In this document: in pieces, positions 18,017 through 29,215 of the stretch
How positions within the stretch are numbered: position 1 is the stretch's first letter
How the letters are laid out: every line of letters starts with the position of its first letter
Assembly (NCBI RefSeq): GCF_026113935.1
Contig: NZ_JAPEUL010000007.1
Span: 992,001 to 1,056,000 of the forward strand
Length of the DNA: 64,000 nt
Direction of reading: 5' to 3'
Source: Marinomonas rhodophyticola
Lineage (GTDB): Bacteria; Pseudomonadota; Gammaproteobacteria; Pseudomonadales; Marinomonadaceae
Program-made: the position numbers and the translations under genes
Notes under the pieces: model-generated
What the model saw: only the letters and a program-made list of their open reading frames with translations
Told to the model about the DNA's origin: nothing
The model's database searches: none

Positions 18017-18726
18017 GACAGGTTGTGCTGGATACAGAGACAACGGGTATCGATCCAAAACAAGGGCATCGAATTATCGAAATTGGTTGTGTGGAAATGA
18101 TTGGTCGTAAGTTAACCAATCGGCATTTTCATGTATATATTAACCCAGACAGAGAGGTGGAAGAAGAAGCCTTTAAGGTTCACGGGATAAGCAACGAGTT
18201 TCTTGCTGATAAGCCTCGTTTTCATGAAATTGCGCAAGAGTTTTTCGATTTTATCAAAGGTGCTGAACTGATCATCCACAATGCACCATTTGATATTGGC
18301 TTTATGGACCATGAGTTTGCTCGTATTGGTGGCTATCCGAAAACAGCTGAGGTATGTGGTGTCTTTGATAGCTTAGTTTATGCTCGTAAGAAACACCCAG
18401 GACAGAAGAATAACCTCGATATTTTATGTAAACGTTATGGCATTGATAACTCTCACCGAGAATTGCATGGCGCTCTTTTAGACTCGGAAATATTGGCCGA
18501 TGTCTATTTGTTGATGACGGGTGGGCAGACTAGTTTGGGGCTTGCTAATCATGCGGACTCAGACAGTAAAGAAGAGGGTGGAGTGGAAGCTATTCGTCGT
18601 TTTTCTGCCAATCGCCCTGCGCTAAAAATTATCCGAGCCAGTGAGAGCGAGTTAGAAATGCATGAAGCGCGTTTAGATTTGATCGACAAAAAATCCGGTC
18701 AGTCTCTCTGGCGTATTAAGCATTAA
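18013..18726 (+). CDS. dnaQ: DNA polymerase III epsilon subunit (3'-5' proofreading exonuclease)
   Basis: DnaQ is the proofreading subunit of the replicative polymerase core. The 237-aa protein has Exo[11 protein letters not shown] near residue 5, Exo[17 protein letters not shown] near 93 and Exo[17 protein letters not shown] near 155, the DEDDh arrangement. The C-terminal 50 or so residues include a predicted polymerase-contacting tail. It overlaps rnhA by 4 bp, the conserved rnhA-dnaQ pairing. Length is normal. Confidence 0.95.
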   Translation: MRQVVLDTETTGIDPKQGHRIIEIGCVEMIGRKLTNRHFHVYINPDREVEEEAFKVHGISNEFLADKPRFHEIAQEFFDFIKGAELIIHNAPFDIGFMDHEFARIGGYPKTAEVCGVFDSLVYARKKHPGQKNNLDILCKRYGIDNSHRELHGALLDSEILADVYLLMTGGQTSLGLANHADSDSKEEGGVEAIRRFSANRPALKIIRASESELEMHEARLDLIDKKSGQSLWRIKH

Positions 18727-18730
18727 TAAG

Positions 18731-18750
18731 CAGTAAAAAGCAGTAAAAAG
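18731..18750 (+). repeat. Short tandem repeat, 2 x 10 bp
   Basis: CAGTAAAAAG occurs twice in tandem directly after the dnaQ stop codon. No function is apparent. Confidence 0.6.
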
Positions 18751-18770
18751 CATAGATATACAAGCTTCCA

Positions 18771-18820
18771 AATAAATATCCCCCCAATCCTTGATTAAAC
18801 AGATTGGGGGGATATTTATT
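18771..18820. terminator. Long palindrome, terminator between dnaQ and nhaB
   Basis: A 19-bp stem (AATAAATATCCCCCCAATC at 18771-18789 with its complement at 18802-18820) has a 12-nt loop. The AT-rich base of the stem supplies the T-tract in both directions, fitting the convergent genes dnaQ and nhaB. Confidence 0.8.
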
Positions 18821-18852
18821 TTTATGTAGCTTATTGGTTAATTAAACACATA

Positions 18853-20355
18853 TTACAATAGGTAAACAACACATAGCCCGCCAACGATGCTCAACACTAT
18901 CGTATAAGGAAGGGCCATCCACACCATTTTGCCGTAAGACAAACGTAAGAGTGGCGCAATGGCAGAAGTCAATAAAAATAAGAAAGCGGCTTGACCGTTT
19001 GGTGTGGCAACACTTGGTAAGTTAGTGCCTGTATTAACAGCCACAGCTAAGGTGTCAAAATGTTCTCGAGTAATGGTGCCAGCATCCAGTGCGGCTTTGA
19101 TTTCATTGATGTATACAGTAGCAACAAAAACGTTGTCACTGATAGCAGATAGTAAGCCATTAGCAATAAACAGCATAATTGGCTGGCTATCTGTGGGCAT
19201 CTGTAGCACTACATCAATGACAGGTTGAAATAGATGTTGCGAATGGATAACGGAAACCACAGTAAAAAATACCACCAATAATGCCGTAAAGGGTAATGAC
19301 TCCTCAAATGCATGGCCAATCTGACGCTCTTCAACGATACCGTTGAATGACGTTAGCAGTACAATGACCATTAAGCCAACCAGTCCAACTTCCGCAACAT
19401 GGAAAGCAAGAGATAGTACGAGAATAATAGCGACAATGCCTTGCACAATCAGTTGAGCTTTGGTTTTGCTTGTGTGTTTTTTGCTTTCTTCTTGTTCAAA
19501 ATTATTAAGAATATCTCGAACGGTATCTGGTAATTGAGCGCCGTAATCAAACCAAGCGGTCTTTTCTAAAACGATCACCGTTAATAAGCCACAAATTAAG
19601 ACAGGCATTGAGACGGGGGCAACATTCATGAAGAATTCGCCAAAATTCCAGCCTGCAACCTTAGCAATCAGTAAGTTTTGTGGTTCGCCTACTAGCGTTG
19701 CGACGCCACCAAGCGCGGTACCCACCGCACCGTGCATTAATAAATCGCGTAGAAACGAGCGAAATTCGTTTAAGTCTTCTGTGTTGACTGGCAATATTGA
19801 ATCGTCTTTACCATGGTCGTGATTTTTATTAGAGCTTTGGCCTGAAGCCGCCTTGTGGTAGACCGAATAAAAGCCAACGCCAACACTGATTAGAACGGCT
19901 GTCACCGTTAAGGCATCTAAAAAAGCCGAAAGCAATGCAGCAGAAAAACTAAAAATTAATGAGATGACGATTTTTGATTTTACTTTGACTAGAAGCTTGT
20001 TAAAAATAAACAGCAGCATGTCTTTCATAAAGTAAATGCCAGCCACCATAAACATGAGCAGCAGAATAACTTCCATGTTGTGAGATACTTCAGTGTATAC
20101 ACCCTCAGGGGAAGTAAGCCCAAGGACTACGGCCTCAATGGCAAGCAAGCCCCCAGGTTGTAATGGGTAGCATTTTAGCGCCATCGCCAGTGTAAATATG
20201 AACTCAATAATTAATAGCCAGCCTGCAACAAATGGCCCTAATACCACTAAGACAATTGGGTTGATAATCAGAAACGCTAAGATGACTTGCTTGTACCACA
20301 GTGGTGATGCACCGAGGAAATTTCTTCCTAGTGCTTGGGACAGAGAGGCTTTCAT
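18853..20355 (-). CDS. nhaB: Na+/H+ antiporter NhaB
   Basis: Inner-membrane antiporter that exports Na+ in exchange for H+. The 500-aa protein has about 12 hydrophobic segments across its length. Family motifs include [15 protein letters not shown] at the N-terminus, [21 protein letters not shown] near residue 150, [20 protein letters not shown] near 215 and [15 protein letters not shown] near 400. I chose ATG 20355 because AGGAG lies 6 nt upstream; a start eight codons earlier lacks this. A His/Asp-rich loop near 180-195 is cytoplasmic. Along with the Nqr pump in this window it supports a sodium-based physiology. sohB lies divergently 257 bp away. Confidence 0.93.
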   Translation of the reverse strand: MKASLSQALGRNFLGASPLWYKQVILAFLIINPIVLVVLGPFVAGWLLIIEFIFTLAMALKCYPLQPGGLLAIEAVVLGLTSPEGVYTEVSHNMEVILLLMFMVAGIYFMKDMLLFIFNKLLVKVKSKIVISLIFSFSAALLSAFLDALTVTAVLISVGVGFYSVYHKAASGQSSNKNHDHGKDDSILPVNTEDLNEFRSFLRDLLMHGAVGTALGGVATLVGEPQNLLIAKVAGWNFGEFFMNVAPVSMPVLICGLLTVIVLEKTAWFDYGAQLPDTVRDILNNFEQEESKKHTSKTKAQLIVQGIVAIILVLSLAFHVAEVGLVGLMVIVLLTSFNGIVEERQIGHAFEESLPFTALLVVFFTVVSVIHSQHLFQPVIDVVLQMPTDSQPIMLFIANGLLSAISDNVFVATVYINEIKAALDAGTITREHFDTLAVAVNTGTNLPSVATPNGQAAFLFLLTSAIAPLLRLSYGKMVWMALPYTIVLSIVGGLCVVYLL

Positions 20356-20612
20356 TGATGACTCCTTTTGGGAAAACACTGAAAATGTGCAAAAAATTAA
20401 CAGGATTTTTCTGTTTTTGTATAGCAGATCAAAAAATCTTGTTAGTTTTCTGGGGTTTTCAGGCTTTAAAATGCTCAGACTCTATCAAAGTGTGCAGATA
20501 ATAAGGCATATGCTTGACAGTATCTATAGTGAAATATCAGTAAATATGATTGTTATTTGTAAAAATATCCCCAATATGCCAAGAACTTATGACTATTTAG
20601 AGGAAATAAACG

Positions 20613-21659
20613 TTGGAATTTTTAACTGACTATGCTGGTTTTTTGCTGAAGTTAATCAGTGTTGCTGTGGTGATTGGTTTATTGTTGGCAATAGTGGCAA
20701 GCGGAAAGCGTAAATCGCAACCTGGTAGCTTATCTATCACTAAATTGAACGAGACATATGATGCGATGAAGGCGGAGTTGGATCGTCAGCTAATGGATAA
20801 GAAAGCTCTAAAAAACATCGAAAAAGAGAAGAAGAAAAAAGACAAGCTTGAGAAAAAAGCTCAGAAAAAAGTCTCTAAAGTTGCTGATGCGAAAGAAGAG
20901 ACCAAGAGGCGAGTGTATGTATTGGATTTTGATGGAGATATTAAGGCGTCCGCGGTAGAGACAATGAGAGAAGAGATAACTGCGATTCTAAGTATCGCCA
21001 AGCCGCAGGATGAAGTTGTTGTTCGTTTGGAAAGTGGTGGCGGTGTGGTTCACGGGTATGGTTTGGCTGCGTCCCAATTACAGCGAATTCGAGAGGCGAA
21101 TATCCCATTAACGATTTGCGTTGATAAAGTAGCAGCTAGTGGGGGTTATATGATGGCGTGTGTGGCAGATAAAATTATCGCAGCGCCTTTTGCTATTTTG
21201 GGTTCCATTGGCGTGGTCGCCCAAATTCCAAACCTTCATCGCTTGTTGGATAAAAGTCTCATTGATGTTGAGTTGCATACAGCAGGGCGATACAAGCGTA
21301 CGTTGACCATGTTGGGGGAAAACACAGATGAGGGCCGAGAAAAGTTTAAGCAAGATTTAGAAGATACTCATGATCTTTTTAAACGATTTGTCTCAAGCCA
21401 GCGTCCGCAGTTAGACATCGAAAGCATTGCCACCGGTGAGACTTGGTACGGTTCGGAGGCATTAGGCAACAAATTGGTTGATGTCGTGATGACCAGCGAT
21501 GCCTATTTGGTGTCTAATTACAGTACGGCGGAAGTAATTCGTTTAGCGTACAAACAACCGAAAGGCATGGCTGAACGCTTAGGGTTGTCATTTTTTTCAG
21601 TGATTGAGCAAAAAGCCATTGCCTGGGTGGGGAAGTTGGCCCAGTCCCGCGGCTATTAG
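20613..21659 (+). CDS. sohB: Probable protease SohB (S49 family)
   Basis: Inner-membrane serine protease of the signal peptide peptidase A family. The 348-aa protein has an N-terminal membrane segment (residues 10-30) and a highly charged Lys/Glu linker (about 50-95). The S49 domain shows VRLESGGGVVHGYG near 133, catalytic Ser176 in AASGGYMMA and Lys228 in GRYKRTLTM, matching the Ser-Lys dyad spacing of SohB. It starts at TTG 20613 after GAGGAAA (about 20600-20606). A terminator follows directly. Confidence 0.92.
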   Translation: MEFLTDYAGFLLKLISVAVVIGLLLAIVASGKRKSQPGSLSITKLNETYDAMKAELDRQLMDKKALKNIEKEKKKKDKLEKKAQKKVSKVADAKEETKRRVYVLDFDGDIKASAVETMREEITAILSIAKPQDEVVVRLESGGGVVHGYGLAASQLQRIREANIPLTICVDKVAASGGYMMACVADKIIAAPFAILGSIGVVAQIPNLHRLLDKSLIDVELHTAGRYKRTLTMLGENTDEGREKFKQDLEDTHDLFKRFVSSQRPQLDIESIATGETWYGSEALGNKLVDVVMTSDAYLVSNYSTAEVIRLAYKQPKGMAERLGLSFFSVIEQKAIAWVGKLAQSRGY

Positions 21660-21676
21660 TCTGTTTTTTGGTCAGT

Positions 21677-21707
21677 AAAAAGGAGCTTTTGTAAGCTCCT
21701 TTTTATT
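21677..21707 (+). terminator. Intrinsic terminator after sohB
   Basis: AAAAAGGAGCTT pairs with AAGCTCCTTTTT around a 4-nt loop, followed by TATTT. Confidence 0.85.
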
Positions 21708-21769
21708 TAAGCGCTCGTTGCGGGAAAGAAGGGTTATACTTTATTTACTGCCCAAGTCGCTTTCTGGTG

Positions 21770-22450
21770 TCACTGCTGTTGCGAGATGGCCTGTTCCAAT
21801 TCAATCGGTTCAAAGTATATTAAAGTGCCTATGGTTGGATGGTCTAAATAGTTGACCTTTTTGCTAGCGGTTCTATTGTTTTGGCGTAATTTAAGTACCG
21901 ATGTAGGCGTTACTTCTGCCGAGCTGGCTGTTGTGGGTGCGATTGGTTGCGGCGTACTGTTTTTGTCCTGAGGTGTAGAAGCTGTTTGTTGAGCGCGGCC
22001 AAACAAATAATGCTGATAGCGTATGTCAGACTCCAAATATCGCCCTAGAGTGATAGCGATATTGCCAGTTAACACTGGGTAACCATTTACGTTTTGTTGG
22101 CTGACGAAACTTTTGTTGATGGTGTCACCTGGCTGCTTAAAGATAAGCGTCCATTTTTGGTTAGCAAGTATCTTTACCTGACGACCCAGTCTATTGCCAA
22201 ATGGCGATGCCTGGTTGCTGTTAAGTGTGTTTCCTGCGACGTCATTGGGTGCTGGAAAACGAACAAGTCGGTCAGTTGGTAAGATGTTTTTGTAACTCAC
22301 TTGTTCACTTGACTGGCCTTCAGGCCACATAAAGGTAACCACATAGGCCTCATAGGCCTTGGCAGTATTCGGATCGAAGCGGTTGTCAGCCGCATAAACG
22401 CCACTGGTTAACAGCGTTAAGGATAATAAATTACAAATTAAGGCTCTCAA
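21770..22450 (-). CDS. csiV: CsiV family protein
   Basis: 226-aa exported protein encoded after mfd, the same position as CsiV in Vibrio. CsiV is an envelope protein reported there as needed for growth inhibition by noncanonical D-amino acids. An N-terminal signal peptide is clear (MRALICNLLSLTLLTSGVYA, cleavage near residue 20). Conserved parts are YEAYVVTFMWPEG near residue 33 and GNIAITLGRYLESDIRYQHYLF near 130-150; the latter is the best family marker. A Thr/Pro/Ala-rich linker follows, then VNYLDHPTIGTLIYFEPIE at the end. It overlaps the mfd stop by 4 bp, so it is translated from the mfd transcript. Confidence 0.75.
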   Translation of the reverse strand: MRALICNLLSLTLLTSGVYAADNRFDPNTAKAYEAYVVTFMWPEGQSSEQVSYKNILPTDRLVRFPAPNDVAGNTLNSNQASPFGNRLGRQVKILANQKWTLIFKQPGDTINKSFVSQQNVNGYPVLTGNIAITLGRYLESDIRYQHYLFGRAQQTASTPQDKNSTPQPIAPTTASSAEVTPTSVLKLRQNNRTASKKVNYLDHPTIGTLIYFEPIELEQAISQQQ

Positions 22451-25400
22451 TGTAATAATTCCAAAGTCATTGTTGTGTGCTGGAAGCGCTCTTCTGCGCT
22501 GTTCATTGATACTAAAAACTTCAAGGTGTCAGAGCCTGCGAGTTTATAAACATCTGGCTTTGTTTGAATGAGTTTAATCAATTTCATCGGATCAACTGGC
22601 GTTTTGCTGTTGAAGATGATTTTACCTTCTTTTGCGTTGACTTCAATTTTATTAATGCCAAGGCTTTCTGCCTTGAGTTTCAGCTCAGTTTGGCGGAATA
22701 GGTTTTTGGTAGCATCAGGCAGTAGCCCAAAGCGGTCAATCATTTCCACTTGTAGGTCTTTCAGTTCGTCACTGGCTTTCGCGCTGGCAATGCGTTTATA
22801 CAGAATCAGGCGTGAATGTACATCGCCTAAGTAATCTTCTGGTATCAGCGCGGGGACCCGCAAATTCACATCGGTTTGAGCGGGTGAGGTAATATCAATA
22901 TCAGGCGATTCGCCATTTTTTAATGATTTGACGGCTCTGTCTAGCATGTCCATAAAGAGTGAGAAGCCAACATGTTCAATGTGACCGCTCTGGCCGTCAC
23001 CTAATAGCTCCCCTGTGCCCCTAATTTCTAGATCGTGAGTGGCCAAAGTGAAGCCAGCTCCTAGCTTGTCGGCGAGCATAATGGCCTCTAAGCGTTTTTC
23101 GGCATCACTGGTGACCCTGCGATCATTGGGGGTAAGTAGGTAAGCATAAGCTTGGTGGTGTGATCGACCAACGCGTCCGCGTAATTGATGTAGTTGTGCT
23201 AAACCAAATTTATCTGCGCGTTCAATAATGATGGTATTTGCATTCGGTATGTCGATACCCGTTTCTATGATGGTCGAGCAGACGAGTACGTTGGCGCGTT
23301 TGTGATAAAAGTCAGACATCACTTGTTCCAGTTCTCTTTCACGCATTTGCCCATGGCCCACAATGACACGAGCTTCTGGAATGAGTGCTTCTAATTCTTC
23401 CGCCGCTTTCTGAATAGTTTGCACTTCATTGTGTAAATAATAAACCTGCCCGCCGCGATGCAATTCACGCAATATGGCTTCTTTGATTTGGTGCTCGTCT
23501 TTCTGTTTGACAAAGGTTTTTACAGATAAGCGTTTTGCTGGAGGTGTGGCGATGATGGATAAATCGCGAATACCCGATAAAGACATATTTAATGTTCGGG
23601 GAATGGGGGTCGCTGTGAGAGTCAGTATGTCAACTTCCGCTCTTAAGGCTTTAAATTGTTCTTTCTGTTTGACACCAAAGCGGTGCTCTTCGTCAATAAT
23701 AACCAAGCCCAAATTGGCAAACTTAATATCACTTTGAATCAGTTTATGCGTGCCGACAACAATATCGGCTTTGCCTGATTCTAGTCGATCAATTGAGGTA
23801 TTGGATTGCTTGCCAGACCGAAAACGAGATAGAAATTCGATTTCTACCGGCCAATCAGCAAATCGGTCACAAAAGTTTTCATAGTGCTGTTGGGCGAGTA
23901 GGGTGGTTGGTACGAGGACAGCCACTTGTTTGCCATCTTGCACTGCAAGAAAGGCTGCTCTCATAGCGACTTCTGTTTTGCCAAAACCAACATCGCCGCA
24001 TACCAAGCGGTCCATCGGTTTTTTTGTTGACATGTCACGCATAACGGCATCAATGGCCATTTGTTGATCTGGGGTTTCTTCAAATGGGAAGCCCGCAGCA
24101 AATAGCTCATACTGATCGTCTGGTTTGGCAAAGGCATGACCTACTCTGGCTTCGCGCTTGGCGTATATTTCTAGCAATTCTGCTGCGGTATCGCGTGCTT
24201 TTTCGGCGGCTTTTTGCTTTGCAATGCTCCATTTGTCAGTACCGAGTTTATGCAATGGCGCGGTGTCTTCGTCTGCGCCTGTGTAGCGCGAAATCAACTG
24301 CAATGAGGAGACGGGAACATAGAGTTTTGCGTCATTGGCATAGCCAAGAGTGAGTAGTTCTGTTTCTTGCCCATCGATCTCTAAGTTGGTTAATCCAAGA
24401 TAGCGACCTACGCCATGGTCGATATGAACTACGGGTGCGTTTAATCTCAATTCAGTGAGATTGCGAATAATAGCGTCTTCGCTAATAGTGTTTTGTTTAT
24501 TGCGTCGACGATGCTGAGAAACGCGCTCGCCTAGTATTTCGCTTTCAGGAATGAGTGCTAATTCATTGTTGATGATGAAGCCGCGACCAATGTTGCCCTC
24601 TGTGATGGCAAGCGATTTGGTCGATTTTGTGAAGGCTTCCCAACTTTCAACCTGTTTAGGTTTAATGTTGTACTTTTTGAGTAAGTCGAGTAGAGCCTCT
24701 CGCCGACCGGCAGACTCAGCCACTATGAGCACTCTTGCTGTAGTGTTGGCAAGAAAAATGCTGTAATTTGCTTAGTGGTTGCTCGGCTCGGGAGTCAATT
24801 TTTACCACATCAAGCGCGCTGTAGGCGGGGTGCTCACCGTCGGCAGAAAAAATAATGTTGGCATATTGGTTGAGTTTCGCAAACAGCTCGTCTTCTCTTA
24901 AGCAAATTTCATCGGGCTTTAAAATGGGGCGTTCAATATTGTAATTGAGTGACTCGTGACGGCTGCGGAAGTCGAGTTTAATACTGGCAAATTGATCATT
25001 AAAATTATCTGAGCGTATGATGAGTGTCTCATCGGGCAGATAGTCGAATACGCTGGCCGTTTGTTCAAAAAACAAAGGTAGATAGTATTCTACACCTGCA
25101 GGGATAATGCCGCTGGAAATGTCTTGGTAAATAGGGCTAGAAAGCGGGTTGGTGTCAAAACGCTCTCTAAACGCTTGGCGAAATTGCTGGATACCTTGGG
25201 CTGTGGTTGGAAATTCTTTTGCGGGCAGCATTTTTATTTCTGTTACTTTATTGATGCTGCGCTGAGTTTCTGGGTCGAACCAGCGTATAGAGTCGATGTC
25301 GTTATCAAACCAGTCTATACGAATAGGGTTGTCCGCCCCCATTGGGTACACATCCATTAATGCCCCGCGAATGGCATATTCGCCATGCTCGTGGACATTT

Positions 25401-25861
25401 TCTACGTTTAGGTAGCCTGCGTTCGTGAGTTTGCGAGATAAGTCTTCAAGAGGCAGTTCTTGCCCTTCTTTTAAATGAAAGCGCTGTGCATCTAAGTGTT
25501 GCTTAGGGCATAAGCGAGTTAAGCAAGACGCCACGGTTGTCAGGACTATTGGGTTCTTGGTTTCAGTCAGCTTCGCTAATGTTTCTAGACGTTGGGAAAT
25601 GATGTCTTGGTGTGGCGAAAAGGCGTCATATGGCAGGGTTTCCCAGTCACTGAATCGGAGTATTTCGTGTTTATTTTGATTCAGAAACAGTATTTCATCT
25701 TCAAGCTCATTTAGTTCGGCAACCGTATTGGCCATAAAGAGAATAGGGCGTTTATGTTGAGCGGCAATGGCTAGCAACTGCAGGGCTTTACGACTGCCAT
25801 CTAAACCATTAATTAAGTTTTTGAAGCCGGGCTTTAGGGTGATTGAAACGGTTTCTGACAT
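22447..25861 (-). CDS. mfd: Transcription-repair coupling factor (frameshifted)
   Basis: Mfd removes RNA polymerase stalled at DNA lesions and recruits UvrA. The N-terminal part (25861 to about 24758) holds the UvrB-like domains. The rest has the RNAP-interacting domain (HIDHGVGRYLGLTNLE), Walker A in VCGDVGFGKTEVA, the DEEH box, TATPIPRTLNMS, the helicase motifs ETGIDIPNANTIII and QLRGRVGRS, and the TRCF C-terminal domain. An A5 run at 24754-24758 should be A4. Removing one base reads QHFLANTTARVLIVAESAGRRE and gives 1137 aa, the normal length. This is a homopolymer error or a mutation. folX lies 7 bp upstream and csiV overlaps its stop. Confidence 0.92.
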
Positions 25862-25868
25862 GTTAGGC

Positions 25869-26237
25869 TTATTGATCTCTAGTGGCGGACAGTGTTAATG
25901 AAACAGAGTCGGCGAAACGCAATGCATGTGGTTTTGCCACTTCCACTTTCGCAAAAGTAACATGGTTTGAAGACATACACAGTTCCAGTAGGTCTGCGGT
26001 TAATTTTTCAAGCAGTAAAAAACGATTGTTTTCAGTATGGGCAATCATTTCTTTGCAAATGGTTCGGTAGTTTACCGCATTTTCTACGTTGTCTGTGTCA
26101 TAGGCTTGGGAGGCTGGGTAGTGTATCCAAGCATTAATGACAACGTCCTGTTTGTTCTGTTTTTCCGATTCATTGAATCCAATATAGGTTCTTAAACGTA
26201 AGTTTTTAATATGAATTTGAGCTTCTGGTTTGATCAT
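25869..26237 (-). CDS. folX: Dihydroneopterin triphosphate 2'-epimerase (FolX-like)
   Basis: 122-aa member of the FolB/FolX family. Its N-terminus IKNLRLRTYIGFNESEKQNKQDVVINAWIHYPA matches the FolX pattern more closely than FolB, and NNRFLLLEKLTADLLEL (residues 70-86) and KPHALRFADSVSLTLS (100-115) are also FolX-like. FolX epimerises dihydroneopterin triphosphate; in pseudomonads the product feeds monapterin synthesis. The gene lies 7 bp upstream of mfd, in the same direction. No folM or folE is in this window. FolB is the alternative but less likely. Confidence 0.85.
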   Translation of the reverse strand: MIKPEAQIHIKNLRLRTYIGFNESEKQNKQDVVINAWIHYPASQAYDTDNVENAVNYRTICKEMIAHTENNRFLLLEKLTADLLELCMSSNHVTFAKVEVAKPHALRFADSVSLTLSATRDQ

Positions 26238-26509
26238 AGGTTTGCTTCCGTGTTTTGAGCCTATTCATTTGTTAGGCGATATTGTGTCGTTTTCAATAAG
26301 ATATGGCAACCGACTAAAGTACGGCTGATCTTCCTATTTGGATTGCCTAGCTTTGATTTAATTTGCCAAGGCGGTTTGAGTGAGCTGGATTGTCACTCAT
26401 CATGTAATAAAATAACAAAAAAAAGTATTTTTTATGGCTGCACGTCAATGAATAAGGAGCAAGTTGTGCTTTTAAGTAAAAGTTGGTGCTTAAAGTCCGC
26501 TTCATGAGC

Positions 26510-26538
26510 TGGTCAATGGGGGGAATGATCTTTATAAT
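26510..26538 (+). promoter_or_regulatory. Candidate promoter of the nqr operon
   Basis: TGGTCA at 26510-26515 and an exact TATAAT at 26533-26538 are separated by 17 nt. This is the best sigma70-like site in the 440-bp gap between folX and nqrA (26238-26677), about 140 bp before the nqrA start. The remainder of the gap shows no other clear element. Confidence 0.4.
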
Positions 26539-26677
26539 ACGTCGGTTTTTTGGTGAAGTGAGTTTGTGTTTTACAATTATCTTAAGATTGATTGTTCGCT
26601 CGTGCATGTTTTCCCGGAGGGGGTGTGAGCATTACACATTACGCTTTTTGTGTTCAATTTATTGTTGGGCAGAACAT

Positions 26678-28015
26678 ATGTATAAAATTACAAAAGGCCT
26701 AGATCTACCGATCTCAGGTGCTCCCAATCAAGTGATTGAGACGGCCGCTGCGGTGAAAGCAGTGGCTGTGATTGGTCCAGACTATCATGGAATGAAACCC
26801 ACCATGTTGGTCAAGGAAGGGGATAAGGTCAAGAAAGGTCAAGTCATCTTTACGGATAAGAAGACGGAAGGCGTGAAGTACACGGCTCCTGCCTCTGGAA
26901 CCGTTGCTGCGATCAATCGTGGTGAAAGACGTGTCTTTCAATCATTAATTATTAATGTTGAGGGCGATGAGTCTGAAACTTTCGCCTCTTACTCTGGTTC
27001 TGAATTGAAGTCTTTAGAGCGTAGTAAGGTGGTTGATAATTTGGTCGAATCGGGTTTGTGGACTGCGTTCCGTACTCGTCCATTTTCAAAAGTGCCCGAA
27101 GTGGCGTCCGTTCCGAACTCTATTTTTGTGACGGCGATGGATACCAATCCATTGGCTGCTTCTCCTGAAGTCGTTTTGGCTGATCAAGCTGAAGCCTTTG
27201 CTGATGGTCTTACTGTGCTAACGCGTTTAACGGAAGGTAAGGTCTTTGTTTGTAAAGCAGCGGGTGCAAAGATTCCAACAACATCTGATGTGACGGTTGA
27301 AGAGTTTGCTGGTATACACCCAGCAGGTCTTGCTGGTACTCACATACATTTCCTTGATCCAGTTAGTGATAAAAAGACGGTTTGGTCTATTAACTATCAA
27401 GACGTTGTAGCGGTTGGTAAGTTATTCGTTACGGGTGAGTTAAGTGTTGAGCGAGTGGTTTCTTTAGCGGGTCCACAAGTTAAAAAGCCTCGTTTGGTTC
27501 GTACTCAAGTTGGCGCAAGCCTCGATAACTTGTTGTCGGGTGAGTTGGCTGATGGCGAGAATCGAGTGGTTTCTGGATCTGTGCTTTCTGGTCGTGCCGC
27601 GAAAGGGCCTTACGCCTTTTTAGGTCGTTACCATAATCAGGTGTCTGTGCTGTTGGAAGGTCGTGAGCGTCAAATGATGCATTATCTTCGTGCTGGCGTA
27701 GAAAAGCATTCTATTATGAATGTGTTCTTATCTAAGCTGACAGGAAAGAAATCTTTCGATATGACCACCACGACAAATGGTAGTGATCGTACTATGTTGC
27801 CGCTTGGTAACTTTGAACGCGTAATGCCACTGGATATCCTTCCTACACAATTGCTACGTGCTTTGGTTGTGAACGATACAGAACAAGCTCAGAAGCTTGG
27901 TGCGCTTGAATTGGACGAAGAAGATTTGGCTTTGTGTACTTACAGTTGCTCAGGTAAGTTCGAATATGGCCCGATCCTTCGGGATTGCCTAACTCTAATA
28001 GAGAAAGAGGGTTGA
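26678..28015 (+). CDS. nqrA: Na+-translocating NADH:quinone reductase subunit A
   Basis: NqrA is the peripheral, quinone-binding subunit of the Na+-NQR complex on the cytoplasmic side of the inner membrane. The 445-aa protein starts [21 protein letters not shown], the family N-terminus. It contains [21 protein letters not shown] near residue 45 and the lipoyl-like [12 protein letters not shown] near 85. The C-terminus has a conserved [15 protein letters not shown] segment. I chose ATG 26678 on homology; the frame stays open upstream without similarity. The RBS is weak. It is the first gene of nqrABCDEF, and nqrB follows after 3 bp. Confidence 0.95.
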   Translation: MYKITKGLDLPISGAPNQVIETAAAVKAVAVIGPDYHGMKPTMLVKEGDKVKKGQVIFTDKKTEGVKYTAPASGTVAAINRGERRVFQSLIINVEGDESETFASYSGSELKSLERSKVVDNLVESGLWTAFRTRPFSKVPEVASVPNSIFVTAMDTNPLAASPEVVLADQAEAFADGLTVLTRLTEGKVFVCKAAGAKIPTTSDVTVEEFAGIHPAGLAGTHIHFLDPVSDKKTVWSINYQDVVAVGKLFVTGELSVERVVSLAGPQVKKPRLVRTQVGASLDNLLSGELADGENRVVSGSVLSGRAAKGPYAFLGRYHNQVSVLLEGRERQMMHYLRAGVEKHSIMNVFLSKLTGKKSFDMTTTTNGSDRTMLPLGNFERVMPLDILPTQLLRALVVNDTEQAQKLGALELDEEDLALCTYSCSGKFEYGPILRDCLTLIEKEG

Positions 28016-28018
28016 TTC

Positions 28019-29215
28019 ATGGGGCTTAGAAAAGTACTTGATAAAATCGAGCCTGAATTTCATTCAGGTGGAAAATATGAAAAGTGGTACGCGCTTTACG
28101 AAGCGGTAGATACTATTTTTTACCGTCCAAGCTCAGTAACTAAAAATGGTTCCCATGTTCGTGATGCGGTGGATATGAAGCGCATTATGATTTTGGTTTG
28201 GATGTGTACATTTCCAGCCATGTTTTTTGGTATGTACAACATTGGTTTTCAAGCCAATACCGCTATGGATGCCATGGGCGTTACAGCGGGAGATTCTTGG
28301 CGCCACGGCATCATTGGTAGTTTAACTAATTATGATGCTTCCAGCATATGGGATAACATGATTTACGGCGCAATGTACTTTTTGCCTGTTTATCTTGTGA
28401 CTTTCGTTGTAGGTGGTTTCTGGGAAGTATTGTTTGCGTCTGTACGTAAACATGAAGTTAACGAAGGTTTCTTTGTTACCTCAATCTTGTTCTCCTTATC
28501 TTTGCCTGCGACTGTACCTTTATGGCAAGTCGCTTTGGGTATCACCTTTGGTGTGGTATTGGCGAAAGAGGTGTTCGGTGGAACGGGTAAAAACTTCCTC
28601 AACCCAGCGTTGGCTGGCCGTGCCTTTTTGTTCTTTGCGTACCCAGCCTCTATGTCTGGTGATGCAGTTTGGACAGCGGTTGATGGTTTTTCTGGTGCAA
28701 CAGCGCTTAGCCAATTGGCTGCGGATGGTGTTCCTGGTCTAACGGTTGCTTGGTCTGATGCGTTTTTTGGATTTATCCAAGGCTCAATGGGTGAGACATC
28801 GACACTGGCTATCTTGATTGGCGGTGGTGCTTTACTGATCATGCGAATTGCCGCATGGCGTATTGTGGCTGGTGTTATGTTAGGTATGGTTTTGACTTCT
28901 GGATTGTTGAACTTCATTGGCTCCGATACCAATCCTATGTTTGCAACGCCGTGGTACTGGCATCTTGTCTTGGGTGGTTTTGCCTTTGGTATGATGTACA
29001 TGGCAACCGACCCAGTGTCTGCATCAATGACGAATCGAGGTAAATGGTTCTACGGAGCATTGATTGGTTTGATGGTTGTGTTGATTCGTGTTGTTAACCC
29101 TGCTTACCCTGAGGGTATGATGTTGGCAATTTTGTTCGCGAATTTGTTTGCGCCATTTATTGACCACTTTGTTGTTCAGGCGAACATTAAACGGAGGATT
29201 GCACGCAATGGCTAG
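28019..29215 (+). CDS. nqrB: Na+-NQR subunit B
   Basis: Integral membrane subunit of Na+-NQR, part of the sodium path, carrying covalent FMN and riboflavin. The 398-aa protein has about ten hydrophobic segments. The flavinylation motif DGFSGAT is at residues 222-228, with the acceptor Thr228, as expected for modification by ApbE. N-terminal residues 1-50 are hydrophilic. It overlaps nqrC by 8 bp. Confidence 0.95.
   Translation: MGLRKVLDKIEPEFHSGGKYEKWYALYEAVDTIFYRPSSVTKNGSHVRDAVDMKRIMILVWMCTFPAMFFGMYNIGFQANTAMDAMGVTAGDSWRHGIIGSLTNYDASSIWDNMIYGAMYFLPVYLVTFVVGGFWEVLFASVRKHEVNEGFFVTSILFSLSLPATVPLWQVALGITFGVVLAKEVFGGTGKNFLNPALAGRAFLFFAYPASMSGDAVWTAVDGFSGATALSQLAADGVPGLTVAWSDAFFGFIQGSMGETSTLAILIGGGALLIMRIAAWRIVAGVMLGMVLTSGLLNFIGSDTNPMFATPWYWHLVLGGFAFGMMYMATDPVSASMTNRGKWFYGALIGLMVVLIRVVNPAYPEGMMLAILFANLFAPFIDHFVVQANIKRRIARNG

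Noticed and set aside
26483-26677. N-terminal extension of NqrA from an upstream start
   Set aside because: NqrA similarity begins at MYKITKG (26678); the upstream stretch is low-similarity and contains the candidate promoter.
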